This document shows positions 18,345-26,785 of a stretch of DNA of 59,005 nt, piece by piece. The stretch covers positions 1-59,005 of the forward strand of contig JBKBMT010000007.1 in NCBI GenBank assembly GCA_046295655.1. The letters run 5' to 3'. The stretch comes from JBKBMT01 sp046295655 (GTDB lineage Bacteria > Pseudomonadota > Alphaproteobacteria > Rhodobacterales > Rhodobacteraceae). The notes under the pieces were generated by a model. The model saw nothing but the letters and a program-made list of their open reading frames with translations. It did not search any database and had not been told where the DNA came from. Position 1 is the first letter of the stretch; each line of letters opens with the position of its first letter. Position numbers and translations under genes: made by a program.

Positions 18345-19066
18345 GGCCAGTCCCCGAGCGCGGCCTGCCACAGCGTCAGCGCCGCGATGGCTGCGGTGTC
18401 GGCGCGCAGGATGCGTGGGCCGAGGCCGAGCGGATGGACGAAGTCCAGCCGGCCAAGGCGGTCCCTCTCCGCCGGGGAAAAGCCGCCCTCCGGTCCCACC
18501 AGCACCGCCCATCCTCCACGGGGCAGGTCCGCCAGCCGTTCGGCGGGACGCCCCGCGCGCGCTTCGTCGCACCACAGGATCTGACGCCTGCCAATCCAGC
18601 CGCTCAGCAGCCGGTCGAGCGGCTGCAGGTCGGCCACCGGGGGCACGAAAGTGCCGCCGCATTGCTCTGCCGCCTCGACGGCATGGGCCTGCAACCGGTC
18701 CTGCCGGATCCGGTCGGCGTTGGTGAACTCGGTCTGCACCGGAAGGATCCGCGCGACGCCCAGTTCGGTCGCCTTCTCGACGATGAAATCCGTGCGCGTC
18801 TTCTTCAGCGGCGCGAAGACCAGCCAGAGGTCGGGCGGGTTGCGCTGCGGTGCGGTCTGGTCCACGCAGTCCAGCCGGCCATCGCGCTTTCCGGCGGCGA
18901 CAATCCGCGCCTGCCACTCCCCGTCCCTGCCGTTGAACACCCGGATGTCATCGCCGGGCCCGAGCCGCATCACCGAAAAGAGATAATGCGCCTGCGCCTC
19001 GGTCAGCGGAACCGGTTGCCCCGCGCCGAGCGGGTGATCTACATGAAGCCGGACCCGAGCCGCCAT
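18341..19066 (-). CDS. rsmE: 16S rRNA (uracil-1498-N3)-methyltransferase
   Basis: SAM-dependent SPOUT-family enzyme that methylates U1498 of 16S rRNA. The 241-residue product has an N-terminal PUA-like domain (about 1-65; HYLFSVMRLGPGDDIRVFNG). The C-terminal trefoil-knot domain contains KATELGVARILPVQTEFTN, the knot motif VLVGPEGGFSPAE and LGPRILRADTAAIAAL. Length and motifs are typical. It starts 12 nt from the divergent ubiA start, so each promoter must lie inside the other gene. It overlaps the downstream membrane-protein gene by 4 nt. Confidence 0.93.
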   Translation of the reverse strand: MAARVRLHVDHPLGAGQPVPLTEAQAHYLFSVMRLGPGDDIRVFNGRDGEWQARIVAAGKRDGRLDCVDQTAPQRNPPDLWLVFAPLKKTRTDFIVEKATELGVARILPVQTEFTNADRIRQDRLQAHAVEAAEQCGGTFVPPVADLQPLDRLLSGWIGRRQILWCDEARAGRPAERLADLPRGGWAVLVGPEGGFSPAERDRLGRLDFVHPLGLGPRILRADTAAIAALTLWQAALGDWP

Positions 19067-19078
19067 GAGCCTGATGGT

Positions 19079-20047
19079 ATGACCAGCGCCCCCCGAACGC
19101 CAGAGCCCGCCGGAACGGTGGCCGATGCGGTGTCCGGAAACTGGGTTGACCGGCTGGCCCCGGGCTGGTCGCGGCCCTATCTGAGGCTGTCGCGCGCCGA
19201 CCGGCCGATCGGCACCTGGCTTCTGCTGCTGCCGTGCTGGTGGGGTGTGGCGCTGGCCGCGGCCGAGAACGGGCCGCAGCCCTTCGACCTGTGGATCGTA
19301 GCGGGCTGCGCGGCGGGCGCCTTCCTGATGCGCGGGGCGGGCTGCACCTGGAACGACATCACCGACCGCGACATCGACGGCCGCGTGGCCCGGACGCGGT
19401 CGCGGCCGATACCTTCGGGGCAGGTTACGGTCCGGCAGGCGCTCGTGTGGATGGTCGTGCAGGCACTTCTGGCCTTCGCGATCCTGCTGACCTTTCCGCC
19501 GCTCGCGATCTGGCTCGGGATCGGGTCGCTCGCGCTGGTCGCGGTCTATCCCTTCGCGAAACGGTTCACCTGGTGGCCGCAAGTCTTTCTGGGCCTTGCC
19601 TTCAACTGGGGTGCGTTGCTGGCCTATGCCGCGCAGGGCGACCGGCTTGGGTGGCCGGCACTGTTTCTCTACGCCGCCGGCATCGCGTGGACGCTGTTCT
19701 ATGACACGATCTATGCCCATCAGGACCGTGACGACGATGCGTTGATCGGGGTCAAGTCCACCGCCCGGCTGTTCGGAGACGGGACCAAGAGCTGGCTGCG
19801 CGGATTCATGATGGTCTCGGTCATGCTGCTTGTCATGGCTGTGCTTCTGGCCCTGACCGGGGCAGGCGCCTCGTGGGCCGCGATCCTGATCGCGCTGGCG
19901 GGGATCTGGGGCTTTGCCGCGCATCTCGGCTGGCAGCTTGTCCAGCTCGACATCGACGATCCGGGCTGCTGTCTGCGCCTGTTCCGGGCGAACCGGGACG
20001 CCGGTCTGATCGTTGCGCTGTTTCTTGCCGCAGCCGCACTGGCCTGA
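19079..20047 (+). CDS. ubiA: 4-hydroxybenzoate polyprenyltransferase
   Basis: Integral-membrane prenyltransferase attaching the polyprenyl chain to 4-hydroxybenzoate in ubiquinone synthesis. The 322-residue product has the first Asp-rich motif NDITDRDID (about residue 98) and the second YDTIYAHQDRDDD (about 215), both needed for Mg-diphosphate binding, spread over eight or nine hydrophobic helices. An in-frame ATG 36 nt upstream (19043) would add a short tail but would overlap divergent rsmE, so 19079 is preferred. It is followed 49 nt later by the OmpA-family gene. Confidence 0.93.
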   Translation: MTSAPRTPEPAGTVADAVSGNWVDRLAPGWSRPYLRLSRADRPIGTWLLLLPCWWGVALAAAENGPQPFDLWIVAGCAAGAFLMRGAGCTWNDITDRDIDGRVARTRSRPIPSGQVTVRQALVWMVVQALLAFAILLTFPPLAIWLGIGSLALVAVYPFAKRFTWWPQVFLGLAFNWGALLAYAAQGDRLGWPALFLYAAGIAWTLFYDTIYAHQDRDDDALIGVKSTARLFGDGTKSWLRGFMMVSVMLLVMAVLLALTGAGASWAAILIALAGIWGFAAHLGWQLVQLDIDDPGCCLRLFRANRDAGLIVALFLAAAALA

Positions 20048-20096
20048 TTGAACCCGGGGTCCGCCGGGACTAGGAACGAAGCGGGGAAGCTGCCGC

Positions 20097-22079
20097 ATGT
20101 ATCGCCGGAAACTGATCCTCGGGATCGCCGCCTTCTTTGCCGCGACGGTTCTGGCCGTCGGCGCCGCCGTGCTGGCTGCCGGAGCCATCGAGAGCCGGGC
20201 CGAACGTCACGTTGCGCGTGCCCTTGCCGGCGCCGGGCTGTCCTGGGCGCGGGTATCGGCCAACGGTCTGATCGTCGAAGTGAGCGGCACCGCGCCGAGC
20301 GAGGCCGCCCGGTTCCGGGCGATGGCCGTGGCCGGAACCGTCGTGGCCCCGACAAGGATCACCGATGCGATGGAGGTAACTCCGGCCCGGGCGCTCAGCG
20401 CGCCGCGGTTCTCGCTCGAACTGCTGCGCAACGACGACGGGGTGTCCGTGATCGGCCTTGTGCCGGCACGCTGGGAATATGGAGACCGGTTCGAGTCTCT
20501 GCGCGAGATCGTGGGTGACGGCGACGTTGCCGACATGCTTCAGACCGCCGATTTCGCCATTCCCGGCGGCTGGGGTGCGGCGGTGGACTACGCGCTTGTG
20601 GCCCTGCGGATGCTGCCACGCTCCAAGATCTCGGTCTCGCCGGGGCTGGTTGAGATCAGCGCGATCTCGGACAGCCCGCAGCAACGCCAGGATCTGGAGG
20701 CGCAGCTGCGCCGCGCCGTCCCCGATACGCTCGATGTCTCGATCGACATATCCGCACCGCGACCGGTCATCGCCCCGTTCACCATGCGTTTCGTGATCGA
20801 CGATGCCGGACCGCGCTTCGACGCCTGCTCGGCCGAGACCGACCGCGGGCGCGACCGGATCCTTCGCGCCGCCCGAGCCGCCGGGGCAGCCACGCAGCCC
20901 GACTGCCGGCTGGGCCTCGGGGCGCCGAGCCCGCGCTGGCCCGACGCCGCGGTGCTGGCGATCGAGGCGCTGTCTGCGCTGGGCCACGGGACTGTCACGA
21001 TCTCGGACGTCGACATCTCGCTGATCGCGGCCGAGACGGTGGCGCAGGACCAGTTCGATCGGATCGTGGGCGACCTGCTCAATCGCCTGCCCGAGGTGTT
21101 TTCGCTGAAGGCCGTTCTGACCGAACCGGAGATTCGCCCCGCGTCTGACCAGGGACCGCCGCAGTTTTCTGCCACGCTCGACGCCACCGGGCGCACCGAA
21201 ATCCGCGGCCGGCTGGTGGACGACCGGATGCGCGACGCCGTCGAGGCATTCGCAAAGGCGCGCTTCGGGGCAGAATCCGTCTATGTTGGAACCCGGCTTG
21301 ACGAAGGCTTGCCGCCCGGCTGGGGCGTTCGGGTGCTGGCCGGGCTTTCGGCGCTGTCCGAACTGCACGAGGGCGAGCTTGTGGTTCAGGCCGACCGGGT
21401 TGACCTGCGCGGTCGCAGCGGATCGCCGGATGCCCGGGCCGAAATCACGCGGCTTCTGTCCGGGCAACTGGGACAGGGCGCCGCGTTCCGGGTCGCGGTC
21501 GCCTATGACCCGGCGCTGGATCCTGCGACCGCCCTGCCAAGGCCGGCCGACTGCGTCCGTCGGGCGAACGAGGTTCTTGCTGGCGGCGAAGTGACGTTCG
21601 CGCCGGGCTCGGCGGATCTCGATCTGACCGCACGGCGCGCGCTGTCGGATCTGGCCGCCGTGCTGCGCGACTGCGGCACGGTCGAGATGGAGATCGGCGG
21701 CCATACCGACAGCCAGGGCCGGGCCGAGACCAACATGACCCTCAGCCAGCGCCGCGCCGAGGCGGTGCTGCGGGCGCTGCGCGATCTGCGGGTGCCGGTG
21801 GGCAATCTGGTCGCGCAGGGATACGGAGCGTCCCAGCCAATCGCCGACAACGCGACCGAGGCCGGGAGGATTGCGAACCGGCGGATCGAGTTCCGCCTGC
21901 TGCAAGCCGAGTCCGACGTCGCGGACAGCGACGCTGCGCCGGAGGCTGCCGCGGCCGATACCGGCGGCGAGCAGCCCGAGATGGTGGCGCCGCCGGCCGA
22001 TGATGCCTATGATTCCGCCGCGCCGGCAGCGATCACCCAGCGTCCGCAACGACGGCCGGCGGAAAGGGCAGCGCCATGA
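20097..22079 (+). CDS. OmpA-family protein with large periplasmic region
   Basis: A 660-residue envelope protein. An N-terminal hydrophobic anchor or signal (residues 6-28, LILGIAAFFAATVLAVGAAV) is followed by a long alpha/beta region with BON-like repeats (for example ARALAGAGLSWARVSANGLI and VPDTLDVSIDISAP). A C-terminal OmpA/MotB peptidoglycan-binding domain (about 495-600) has VTFAPGSADLDLTARRAL, GGHTDSQGRAETNMTLSQRR and RIANRRIEFRL. An acidic/Pro tail follows. It probably tethers an inner-membrane structure to the wall. Its stop overlaps the ATG of the next gene (ATGA), so the two products are probably made together. Confidence 0.85.
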   Translation: MYRRKLILGIAAFFAATVLAVGAAVLAAGAIESRAERHVARALAGAGLSWARVSANGLIVEVSGTAPSEAARFRAMAVAGTVVAPTRITDAMEVTPARALSAPRFSLELLRNDDGVSVIGLVPARWEYGDRFESLREIVGDGDVADMLQTADFAIPGGWGAAVDYALVALRMLPRSKISVSPGLVEISAISDSPQQRQDLEAQLRRAVPDTLDVSIDISAPRPVIAPFTMRFVIDDAGPRFDACSAETDRGRDRILRAARAAGAATQPDCRLGLGAPSPRWPDAAVLAIEALSALGHGTVTISDVDISLIAAETVAQDQFDRIVGDLLNRLPEVFSLKAVLTEPEIRPASDQGPPQFSATLDATGRTEIRGRLVDDRMRDAVEAFAKARFGAESVYVGTRLDEGLPPGWGVRVLAGLSALSELHEGELVVQADRVDLRGRSGSPDARAEITRLLSGQLGQGAAFRVAVAYDPALDPATALPRPADCVRRANEVLAGGEVTFAPGSADLDLTARRALSDLAAVLRDCGTVEMEIGGHTDSQGRAETNMTLSQRRAEAVLRALRDLRVPVGNLVAQGYGASQPIADNATEAGRIANRRIEFRLLQAESDVADSDAAPEAAAADTGGEQPEMVAPPADDAYDSAAPAAITQRPQRRPAERAAP

Positions 22080-22399
22080 ACCGCACCGAGCTTGTCATCG
22101 CCACGGCCATCGTCCTGATCGTTGCCTTCGGGCTTGGCTGGTTCGCGAACTGGCTGGTGCACCGGTTCAGCCGCGCCTCGGGCGCCGACATGGGCGAGGT
22201 GGAACGACTTGCCCAGGCGTTGCACGAGGCCGAGGAAGCCCGGGACGATGCCATCGTCTGGTTTCAGGACCGAGAAGCGGAGCTGACCAACCGCCTGCAC
22301 CAGACCGAGGCCGAACTGCGGGCCGCGATGGAAGGTCTGCGCGAGGCCCGGGCCGAGACAGAGGAGTTGCGTGGCCGGCTGGAACACGGCCGCGCCTGA
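22076..22399 (+). CDS. Single-span membrane protein with coiled coil
   Basis: A 107-residue protein with one N-terminal transmembrane helix (residues 6-27, LVIATAIVLIVAFGLGWFANW). A long charged helix follows (about 40-105, rich in Glu/Ala/Arg heptads such as EVERLAQALHEAEEARDD), predicted to form a coiled coil in the cytoplasm. It overlaps the OmpA-family gene by 4 nt and is likely a partner of it. No known family recognised. The 109 nt after it hold a near-repeat of CTCGTTCCGGG (around 22454 and 22488) and no obvious terminator. Confidence 0.75.
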   Translation: MNRTELVIATAIVLIVAFGLGWFANWLVHRFSRASGADMGEVERLAQALHEAEEARDDAIVWFQDREAELTNRLHQTEAELRAAMEGLREARAETEELRGRLEHGRA

Positions 22400-22508
22400 A
22401 CCCCGTTGCAGACGGTCCTGCGCAGAAGCGCATGCCATGTGGGGGGGCACATCCTCGTTCCGGGCGCCGGGCAGCATCCGGCATATCTCGTTCCGGGGTG
22501 ATCGCGCC

Positions 22509-22982
22509 CTATCCGCCGATCGGCCCCGGGCGCCGCTCTTCCGACAGCAGAACATTGGCCTCCACCTGCCCCACGCCCGGCAGCGTGAGTATCCGGCGGC
22601 GCAGGATCCGCTCGAAGTCGGGGATGTCGCGGGCCACAACGCGCAGGCGATAGTCGAACACCCCGAGGACGTGCTGCACCAGCTGCACCTCGGGAATTGC
22701 CGCAACCGCCCGCTCGAAATCCTGAAGGCTGACGCGGCCGCGGGTGCCGAGCTTGATGCCAAGGAACACCGACACCCCGAAACCCAATGCGGCAAGATCG
22801 ACATCGACCCGCCGCCCCGCCAGCACGCCCGCCTCCTGCAGCCGCCGGATCCGCCGCCAGGCCGCAGGCTGGGACAGGCCCAGACGCCGGCCGACCGCCC
22901 CGGCCCCCTGCCCGGCATCCGCGGACAGGATCGCCATGATGGCGCGGTCGGTGTCGTCAAGGTCCAGCACCGGGGCGGTCAT
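22509..22982 (-). CDS. Lrp/AsnC-family transcriptional regulator (distal of a pair)
   Basis: A 157-residue feast/famine regulator. The N-terminal winged helix-turn-helix (about 10-60) contains DDTDRAIMAILSADAG and LGLSQPAAWRRIRRLQEAG. A C-terminal RAM ligand-binding domain (about 70-145) contains VQHVLGVFDYRLRVVARD. Such proteins sense amino acids as octamers. Its ATG overlaps the stop of the other AsnC gene (ATGA), so the two are one operon and may form mixed oligomers. The operon is divergent from ilvC, its most likely target. Confidence 0.88.
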   Translation of the reverse strand: MTAPVLDLDDTDRAIMAILSADAGQGAGAVGRRLGLSQPAAWRRIRRLQEAGVLAGRRVDVDLAALGFGVSVFLGIKLGTRGRVSLQDFERAVAAIPEVQLVQHVLGVFDYRLRVVARDIPDFERILRRRILTLPGVGQVEANVLLSEERRPGPIGG

Positions 22983-23437
22983 ACCGGCAGGCTCTGTTCG
23001 TCCTTGATCGTGGCGACGAGCATCAGCGCCTCGATATCCGCGATATGCGGCAGGGTCAGGATCCGGTCGCGATAGACGGTCTGGTAATGGGCCATGTCGC
23101 GGGCGATCACCGTCAGCCGGACATCGACCCGGCCGAGGAAGGTCTCGATGCTCAGCATCTCGGGCACCTCGCGGGCGGCTGCGATGAATTCGTCGAAGGC
23201 GCGGGGCTGGGTCTTGTCCAGGGTGAAGCGCAGACTGACCTCGACCTCGTACCCCAGTCTTCGCCAGTCGATTCCCATCCGGCGCCCCCGGATGACGCCG
23301 GCCTCGCGCAAGCGCTCCAGCCGCCGCCAGGCGGTCGCCTCGGCCAGGCCGATGCGGTCGGCCAGGGCCGCGGTGGACAGGCCCGGGTCGGCCAGCAGCT
23401 GGCGCAGCAGGCGCCGGTCGGTATCGTCGATCTGCAT
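22979..23437 (-). CDS. Lrp/AsnC-family transcriptional regulator (proximal of a pair)
   Basis: A 152-residue paralogue of the adjacent regulator. The helix-turn-helix (about 5-55) contains DDTDRRLLRQLLADPGLSTA and IGLAEATAWRRLERLREAG. The RAM domain contains MLSIETFLGRVDVRLTVIARD and ends TIKDEQSLPV. It is first in a two-gene operon reading away from ilvC across a 127-nt intergenic region, which should hold the shared operator. Control of ilvC in response to branched-chain amino acids is an inference from this arrangement, which is common in Rhodobacterales. Confidence 0.88.
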   Translation of the reverse strand: MQIDDTDRRLLRQLLADPGLSTAALADRIGLAEATAWRRLERLREAGVIRGRRMGIDWRRLGYEVEVSLRFTLDKTQPRAFDEFIAAAREVPEMLSIETFLGRVDVRLTVIARDMAHYQTVYRDRILTLPHIADIEALMLVATIKDEQSLPV

Positions 23438-23564
23438 GAAACCTTCGATATACTGATACTCCGGGAATGAAAATCTCTCAAATGAGGCGAAGTTGCGAAA
23501 GCTTTGCAGGAACTGCCGGAAGCTGCCGCGTAACCTGCGCCGATCCGAACCACAGGAGACATAG

Positions 23565-24587
23565 ATGCGCGTCTACTATGACCGCGATTGCGACGTGAAC
23601 CTGATCAAGGACAGGAAGGTGGCGATCCTCGGCTACGGCAGCCAGGGCCATGCCCATGCGCTGAACCTGCGCGACTCGGGGGCGAAGAGCATCGTCGTCG
23701 CCCTGCGCCCGGGCTCGCCCTCGGCAAAGAAGGCCGAAGCCGAGGGGCTCAAGGTGATGGAGATCGCCGAGGCGGCAAAATGGGCCGACCTCATCATGTT
23801 CACCATGCCGGACGAGCTTCAGGCCGAGACCTACCGCAAGTATGTCCATGACAACCTGCGCGAGGGGGCTGCCATCGCCTTTGCCCATGGGCTCAACATC
23901 CACTTCGGGCTGATCGAACCGAAGAAGGGTGTCGATGTCATCATGATGGCGCCCAAGGGCCCGGGACACACCGTGCGCGGCGAGTTCGTCAAGGGCGGCG
24001 GGGTGCCGTGCCTTGTCGCCGTGCACAACGACGCCTCGGGCAAGGCGCTGGAAGTCGCGTTGTCCTACTGCTCGGCCATCGGTGGCGGCCGGTCGGGGAT
24101 CATCGAGACCGACTTCAAGGAAGAGTGCGAAACCGACCTGTTCGGCGAACAGGCCGTGCTCTGCGGCGGCCTCGTCGAGCTGATCCGCATGGGCTTCGAG
24201 ACGCTGGTCGAGGCTGGCTATGCCCCCGAGATGGCCTATTTCGAATGCCTGCACGAGGTGAAGCTGATCGTGGACCTGATCTACGAGGGCGGCATCGCCA
24301 ACATGAACTACTCGATCTCGAACACCGCCGAGTACGGCGAATATGTCTCGGGTCCGCGCATCCTGCCCTATGACGAGACCAAGGCGCGGATGAAGGCGGT
24401 GCTGAGGGACATCCAGTCCGGTGCCTTCACCCGCAACTGGATGCAGGAATGCGCCGTGGGCCAGCCCTTCTTCAAGGCAACCCGCCGCAACAACGACGCC
24501 CACCAGATCGAACAGGTCGGCGAGAAGTTGCGTGCCATGATGCCCTGGATTACCAAGGGCCGGATGGTGGACCGCAACCGGAACTGA
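23565..24587 (+). CDS. ilvC: Ketol-acid reductoisomerase (NADP+)
   Basis: Second common enzyme of isoleucine, leucine and valine synthesis: isomerises and reduces acetolactate or acetohydroxybutyrate. The 340-residue product is the short class I form. The Rossmann motif GYGSQGHAHALNLRDSG (about 24-40) is followed by residues for NADP specificity, then the knotted C-terminal domain with DLFGEQAVLCGG and ECLHEVKLIVDLIYEGG, whose acidic residues bind two Mg ions. A strong CAGGAGA ribosome-binding site is present. It is divergent from the AsnC pair. The stop is 2 nt before the ATG of a broken regulator gene. Confidence 0.96.
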   Translation: MRVYYDRDCDVNLIKDRKVAILGYGSQGHAHALNLRDSGAKSIVVALRPGSPSAKKAEAEGLKVMEIAEAAKWADLIMFTMPDELQAETYRKYVHDNLREGAAIAFAHGLNIHFGLIEPKKGVDVIMMAPKGPGHTVRGEFVKGGGVPCLVAVHNDASGKALEVALSYCSAIGGGRSGIIETDFKEECETDLFGEQAVLCGGLVELIRMGFETLVEAGYAPEMAYFECLHEVKLIVDLIYEGGIANMNYSISNTAEYGEYVSGPRILPYDETKARMKAVLRDIQSGAFTRNWMQECAVGQPFFKATRRNNDAHQIEQVGEKLRAMMPWITKGRMVDRNRN

Positions 24588-24589
24588 GC

Positions 24590-25101
24590 ATGACGCAGCA
24601 GCGCGCGGCGGAGCAGGCGGGGCGGGGGCGGCTCGCGCTCGACCCGTAAGGCTTCGCCGCCGCCACGCGGCCGGCGATCTACGAGATCGCCGACACGCTG
24701 CTTTCACTGCCCCTCGCGTTGCAGGCGCATTTCGGCCTGCGGGCCGAGACCTTTCAGGTCTTCTTCCTGATCGCGATGGCCACAGCGCAACCGCTGAGCC
24801 GCGCGATCGGAACGCCCGAAGGCTTCCGCGACACCACGCCCCTGCCACGGGAGTCCGTTGGCGGCGTCTCGCGCCGCCGCATCGCCGAACTCCTCGGGAT
24901 CCCGACCGAGACGGTGCGCCGCCACGTCGCCGACCTCATCGCCGCAGGCCTGATCGTCGAGTCCCGCCGGGGCGGCTTTCGACCCCCGGCGGGACGCTCA
25001 GGCGCCTCGACGAGGCCGGGCTGCCCGACCAGTTCATGGCGCGGGTCACGCGGCTCGCCAACACGCTCATCCGTCTCGGCGCGATCCGTGTCGAACGCTG
25101 A
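24590..25101 (+). pseudogene. Broken helix-turn-helix regulator gene (internal stop and frameshift)
   Basis: From the ATG at 24590 one frame encodes MTQQRAAEQAGRGRLALDP, then an in-frame TAA (24647-24649). The same frame continues with a convincing regulator sequence: YEIADTLLSLPLALQAHFGL, VFFLIAMATAQPLSRAIG and the winged-helix segment RRRIAELLGIPTETVRRHVA. Near 24980 the coding frame shifts by one base. In the new frame it continues TPGGTLRRLDEAGLPDQFM ... LIRLGAIRVER and stops at 25101. Thus two lesions, a nonsense codon and a single-base loss, interrupt one gene of about 170 codons. It could be genuine decay or sequencing error. The family is not recognised beyond the DNA-binding fold. 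Confidence 0.7.
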
Positions 25102-25107
25102 CCCGGT

Positions 25108-25601
25108 TCAGCCGGCCTTCTTCAGCACGAGAAGTGCCGCATCCGGCGTCTCGGCCGCCTGTGCAGTGAGGTCGTCGAAGAACCCGTCCGCCTCGGCGCA
25201 GAACGCCTTGAGATCGTAGCCGGCCCGCGCGAGCCCCCGCCCTTGATCGTCGAATAGCTGTTCATCACGAAATCGAGGGCGAGGTTGTTCTTGTCCGCCG
25301 CAACGAGGGCCTGGACCGGCTCAAGGATCCGGTTCATCACCGCCCCGAAGCGATCTGCGTCGAGGTCATAGCCGGTGCAGCTCGCCGCGATCGCCGCCTG
25401 TTCGGCCACGACTGCGAGGCGAAGTGCATCCTGGGCGGGGACGATCTTCGTCAGTTCCAGCCAGATCACCGCATTCACATGCATTCCCATGCGGTGAAGC
25501 GGCTCGATGTCCGACGGCTGAACGGGTTTGTTCTCGGCGGCAACGCCAAGGGGGATGGCTGCAGCCGCCGCGGCCAGCATGAGGGTCCGGATCATGGTCA
25601 T
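25108..25601 (-). pseudogene. Frameshifted gene for a small exported protein
   Basis: The gene begins with ATG at 25601, preceded by GGGAGA. The N-terminus is a signal peptide (MIRTLMLAAAAAAIPLGVAA) followed by a helical domain with LHRMGMHVNAVIWLELTKI and CTGYDLDADRFGAVMN. After MNSYS, near 25248, the frame shifts. The other frame continues with good codon use as DDQGRGLARAGYDLKAFCAE and ends LLVLKKAG at 25108, whereas the unshifted frame turns into Arg/Ser-rich nonsense. Intact length would be about 165 residues. Function unknown. It converges on the broken regulator, 6 nt apart, so two neighbouring genes carry lesions. Confidence 0.65.
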
Positions 25602-25621
25602 TGTCGTTCTCCCGAGGTGGC

Positions 25622-25912
25622 TCAGCCGAAGATCCGATACGTCCAGCGGTGCGACAGCCGGCCGTGTTCGTAGCACTTGCGCGGCTTGGGCAGGCAGACG
25701 ACGTTCGCGCTCGGCGAGAACGGTTCGCCGTAAAGCTCGGTGTTCCACTGGTTGTCATCTTCCTGCGCCTGCTTGGCTGCGGCGATGCCGATGCCGAGCG
25801 CGAGCAGGATGGCAATGGCCTTGGCCGCATCGTCGGCTGCCCGGACGGGGGCAGGCGTTGCAACGGACAGCGCCATTGCGACAGCGAGAACGGGGATCAG
25901 GCTCTTCCGCAT
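25622..25912 (-). CDS. Small exported protein of unknown function
   Basis: A 96-residue product with a signal peptide (MRKSLIPVLAVAMALSVATP, predicted cleavage after APVRA). A short Ala-rich helix (KAIAILLALGIGIAAAKQ) and a C-terminal part with two Cys (VVCLPKPRKCYEHG) ending HRWTYRIFG follow. The start at 25912 is chosen for the GGAG 6 nt upstream; another ATG lies at 25924. Similar small proteins occur in other Rhodobacteraceae, but I know of no function. It is 20 nt upstream of the frameshifted gene and probably in its operon. Confidence 0.6.
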   Translation of the reverse strand: MRKSLIPVLAVAMALSVATPAPVRAADDAAKAIAILLALGIGIAAAKQAQEDDNQWNTELYGEPFSPSANVVCLPKPRKCYEHGRLSHRWTYRIFG

Positions 25913-25937
25913 TGCGATCTCCATGTCAGTCGGGCGC

Positions 25938-26258
25938 TCAGACGCGGTACACGCTGGCACGCCCTGTCTCGTACGAGAAGGTGCAACGCCAGTTCGTGCC
26001 GCTGATGGTCATCGGGTCGCGCCGGGACTGCAGCGTCGCGGTGGCCGCGGTGGACGTGCCGCTGATCGAGGTCACGGTGACATTCCGCTGTCCACGCGCC
26101 TCGACCGCGCGCGTGCAGGCATCCCGCGCAAGCTGAAGCCCGGGGTTCCCGCCGCCGGAACCGCCAGTGCCCCCGGAGCCCCCGAATCCGCCGGTGTCCA
26201 TCTGGCATCCGGCCGTGGCGAGGCAAAGGCTGAAAACGGCCAAAGTTTTGCGAAGCAT
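25938..26258 (-). CDS. Small Gly-rich lipoprotein of unknown function
   Basis: A 106-residue protein with a lipoprotein signal (MLRKTLAVFSLCLATAGC, lipobox ATAGC, Cys18). A Gly/Ser linker (GGFGGSGGTGGSGGGNPG) and a domain of about 65 residues follow. The latter contains LARDACTRAVEARGQRNVTV and WRCTFSYETGRASVYRV, a pattern seen in small secreted proteins of the group. It is first of three small exported-protein genes in the same direction (25108-26258). A 7-bp perfect hairpin lies 29 nt upstream of its start. Function unknown. Confidence 0.65.
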   Translation of the reverse strand: MLRKTLAVFSLCLATAGCQMDTGGFGGSGGTGGSGGGNPGLQLARDACTRAVEARGQRNVTVTSISGTSTAATATLQSRRDPMTISGTNWRCTFSYETGRASVYRV

Positions 26259-26286
26259 GATGTATTTCCATACCCGAAGTGACTGA

Positions 26287-26307
26287 CCGCATGTTTTTAA
26301 CATGCGG
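26287..26307. other. Perfect 7-bp inverted repeat upstream of lipoprotein gene
   Basis: CCGCATG (26287-26293) and CATGCGG (26301-26307) flank an AT-only 7-nt loop. It lies 29 nt upstream of the minus-strand start at 26258, so it could be an operator or a 5'-leader stem. There is no following T-run. It stands out because this spot is more AT-rich than its surroundings. Confidence 0.45.
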
Positions 26308-26434
26308 AGGACATCCCCGATGTGCGGCATGACCCAATCCGGGTCATCGCTCCCCCCGGCGCTGGCAGGGGCGGACATCCCGATCCCGCCCCGTCAGCTT
26401 GGAAGCCGGCTGCATCCGCTGCACCTGAGAGGGC

Positions 26435-26695
26435 GTGACCGACAAACACCCGATCTGCCCGCTCTGCCTGCGCCCCATCCCGCCCCATGGACCGAAGTCG
26501 ATCCACCGCATGATCCTGCGCGCGCGGTGCGAATGGGGCGAGCGTTCTGCTGCAATACATGTCCGCGACCAGTCCGAGCGGCCCCGAACGAGACCGAACC
26601 CGCCCGGCGCCGCGGCATCGCCGAAGAGCCGGGCCGCCATCCGCTGCGCGCGCGGCTTGCGGCACGGGGGGCGCGGCGGTCGGTCGGGGTCCTGA
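26435..26695 (+). pseudogene. Probable remnant of an HNH endonuclease gene
   Basis: From a GTG at 26435 with GAGAGGG ahead, the frame reads MTDKHPICPLCLRPIPPHGP. This matches the zinc-binding start of small HNH nucleases found in Rhodobacterales (CPLCxRPIP). The next segment, SIHRMILRA, resembles the expected xHHxxPK segment but lacks its second His. After it the expected Gly-rich loop and CHxxIH motif are missing, and the frame becomes an Arg/Gly-rich low-quality sequence ending at 26695. The catalytic core is therefore lost. The 407 nt between the lipoprotein gene and the transporter (26379-26785) hold nothing else recognisable. Confidence 0.4.
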
Positions 26696-26785
26696 TCCGC
26701 GTTATGGGTGATCATCGCCGTCGGGGCGGTTGACACCGGGGCCTGCGCGGGCGACCACTCGGGCCGCCGGAGACCGCGAGGGACC

